Shown here in pieces: positions 42,843-43,914 of a stretch of DNA of 43,914 bases. Numbering within the stretch: position 1 is the first letter of the stretch; every line of letters starts with the position of its first letter. The stretch is from Leptospira sp. (GTDB lineage Bacteria; Spirochaetota; Leptospiria; Leptospirales; Leptospiraceae): NCBI GenBank assembly GCA_027531445.1, contig JAPZRK010000040.1, positions 1 to 43,914 of the forward strand, given 5' to 3'. Both the position numbers and the translations under genes were made by a program. The notes under the pieces were generated by a model. The model was not told the DNA's origin. It made no database searches and saw only the letters and a list, made by a program, of their open reading frames with translations.

Positions 42843-43914
42843 ATTTATTTTCGCATCGCGCAAAGCCTTTTGCTTCAGAAGTAGTTCCATCACAATGGGA
42901 AGCACCAAACGAGAGAGTGCCGTTGCAACAATGACTCCTGATATCACAACAGTTGCAAGTGGCCTCTGGACTTCGGCGCCAGCCATAGTTGAAATCGCCA
43001 TCGGTAGAAAGCCAATCGCCGCGATAAACTCGGTTGTTAGGACAGGGCGAAGGGAAAGAATCCCAGCACTGATAACTGCATCCTCAATGGACTTTCCAGA
43101 TTCGACTTCATCTTTCAAGGTGGATGCATAGACGACACCATTTAACACAGCTATCCCACTGACTGCTATAAAACCAACTGCCGCTGGTATACTAAATGGC
43201 AGTCCTCGAATCAGAAGACCTAAAATCCCTCCAGCTGTTGCCAGCGGAACCACCGAGAAGACTCCCAGTGCATAGTAAGCACTCCCAAACGCCAGCATTA
43301 ACATAAAAAATATGATACCGAGTGCAACTGGAACAACTAGTATGAGCCGATCTCGTGCTCTGACAAAGTTGTCAAATTGTCCACCCCATTCTACTTCATA
43401 GCCAGAAGGAAAACTGTTAATCATAGTGCTCGTTTTCTCTTTCGCTTCATTGATGTAGCCGACTAAATCTCTTCCTCGAATATTTACCTCGACAAAAATC
43501 CTTCGCTTTAATCCCTCCCGATAAATTGCTGAGGCCGAATCCAATATTTCAATATCGGCAACTTGGGCTAATGGAACTGTTGTCTTCATGGAAGTCATTA
43601 TCGGAATATTCCGAACTTCATTGATGTCATCCGCTTCTAAATCCAAACGCAAAACTAAATCATATCTCTGCATACCTTCAAAAATTTTGCCAGCACTGGC
43701 TCCAATTCTGAGCATCTCTACCGTTCTCAAAATTTCCGATGCGGAAACACCATATCTTGCCATCTTATCATAGTTAGTGTTTATTTGTAACATTGGTAGA
43801 CCTAAAATCCTTTGGACACGTAAGTCTCCCGTCCCTTCAATCTTACTCAATATTGAGGCAATTAGATCAGCTTGTGACTTTATCGTTTTTAAATCATCGC
43901 CATAGATTTTGATC
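42837..43914 (-). CDS. RND heavy-metal efflux pump, CzcA/CusA type (3' part, cut by window edge)
   Basis: The C-terminal 358 residues of an inner-membrane RND proton antiporter; the frame stays open to the right edge, so the apparent start at 43850 is artificial. The visible part begins KIYGDDLKTIKSQADLIA and continues with GLPMLQINTNYDKMARYGVS, the porter-domain pattern of heavy-metal pumps, then membrane helices with GGQFDNFVRARDRL before them and VSGIAVLNGVVYAS and the charged RPVLTTEFIAAIGFLPMA. It may export metal cations with a periplasmic adaptor and outer membrane channel, which would lie beyond the window. Its last codon AGT and stop TAG span the cassette junction. Confidence 0.9.
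   Translation of the reverse strand, partial: IKIYGDDLKTIKSQADLIASILSKIEGTGDLRVQRILGLPMLQINTNYDKMARYGVSASEILRTVEMLRIGASAGKIFEGMQRYDLVLRLDLEADDINEVRNIPIMTSMKTTVPLAQVADIEILDSASAIYREGLKRRIFVEVNIRGRDLVGYINEAKEKTSTMINSFPSGYEVEWGGQFDNFVRARDRLILVVPVALGIIFFMLMLAFGSAYYALGVFSVVPLATAGGILGLLIRGLPFSIPAAVGFIAVSGIAVLNGVVYASTLKDEVESGKSIEDAVISAGILSLRPVLTTEFIAAIGFLPMAISTMAGAEVQRPLATVVISGVIVATALSRLVLPIVMELLLKQKALRDAKINS

Overview
The window looks like a chromosomal segment of a spirochaete, most probably Leptospira (inference from content, not from a database match). The signs are moderate GC, several lipoproteins with relaxed lipoboxes, a large LpxR-type lipid A deacylase homologue, two class III nucleotide cyclases plus a cyclic-nucleotide-binding-domain protein, the short HisZ-dependent form of HisG, and the MEP pathway genes dxr and dxs. 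No rRNA, tRNA, CRISPR array or insertion sequence is visible.

Layout. (1) 1-3.5 kb is an accessory stretch: a DUF4256 gene, two tiny coupled genes, a putative lipoprotein with two DUF1566-like repeats, a 455-bp gap with possible coding debris, and an AAA ATPase/DUF4143 gene. (2) 3.5-12.8 kb is a dense co-directional block, DUF4321-rpsB-tsf-pyrH-frr-uppS-cdsA-dxr-rseP-proS, joining translation, UMP kinase, isoprenoid carrier and phospholipid synthesis and envelope proteolysis. Several junctions overlap by 4-11 bases. (3) 12.8-21.9 kb holds a GAF-adenylate cyclase, trpBA, a lipoprotein, a CHASE2-type cyclase, dxs and a TPR protein. (4) 21.9-28.6 kb holds small unknowns, an 846-aa protein with an N-terminal cyclic-nucleotide-binding domain, aroA and a PAS/HisKA_2 histidine kinase. 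(5) 28.7-34.7 kb is a second housekeeping block: cmk-rpsA-TPR-hisG-rpmF-plsX-fabG, closed by an intrinsic terminator. (6) 34.7-39.3 kb (minus) is an LpxR-like gene, a double-DUF1538 membrane protein and a protein with three tandem PII-like domains. (7) 39.4-43.9 kb is an SH3-domain protein, an ethanolamine-type permease, a DUF4269 nucleotidyltransferase cassette, and the 3' part of a CzcA/CusA-type RND pump cut by the window edge.

The most unusual structure is at 42029-42840. The AT-rich DUF4269 gene sits in an 812-bp unit with the organisation of a single integron gene cassette. The cassette starts G/TTAGCC, the gene runs in cassette orientation, and its stop codon lies inside the R'' box of a 158-bp attC-like site with perfectly complementary L boxes and a palindromic centre. 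The outer junction reads GTTAAAT, so the unit appears to have been inserted at a secondary site exactly at the stop codon of the RND gene. Removing it in silico restores a normal RND stop. No integrase gene is in the window.

The second notable system is the DUF1538-DUF1538 membrane protein translationally linked to a three-domain PII-like protein, which could act as a single-chain pseudo-trimer sensor. A perfect 10-bp stem-loop sits directly before the start codon of this operon.
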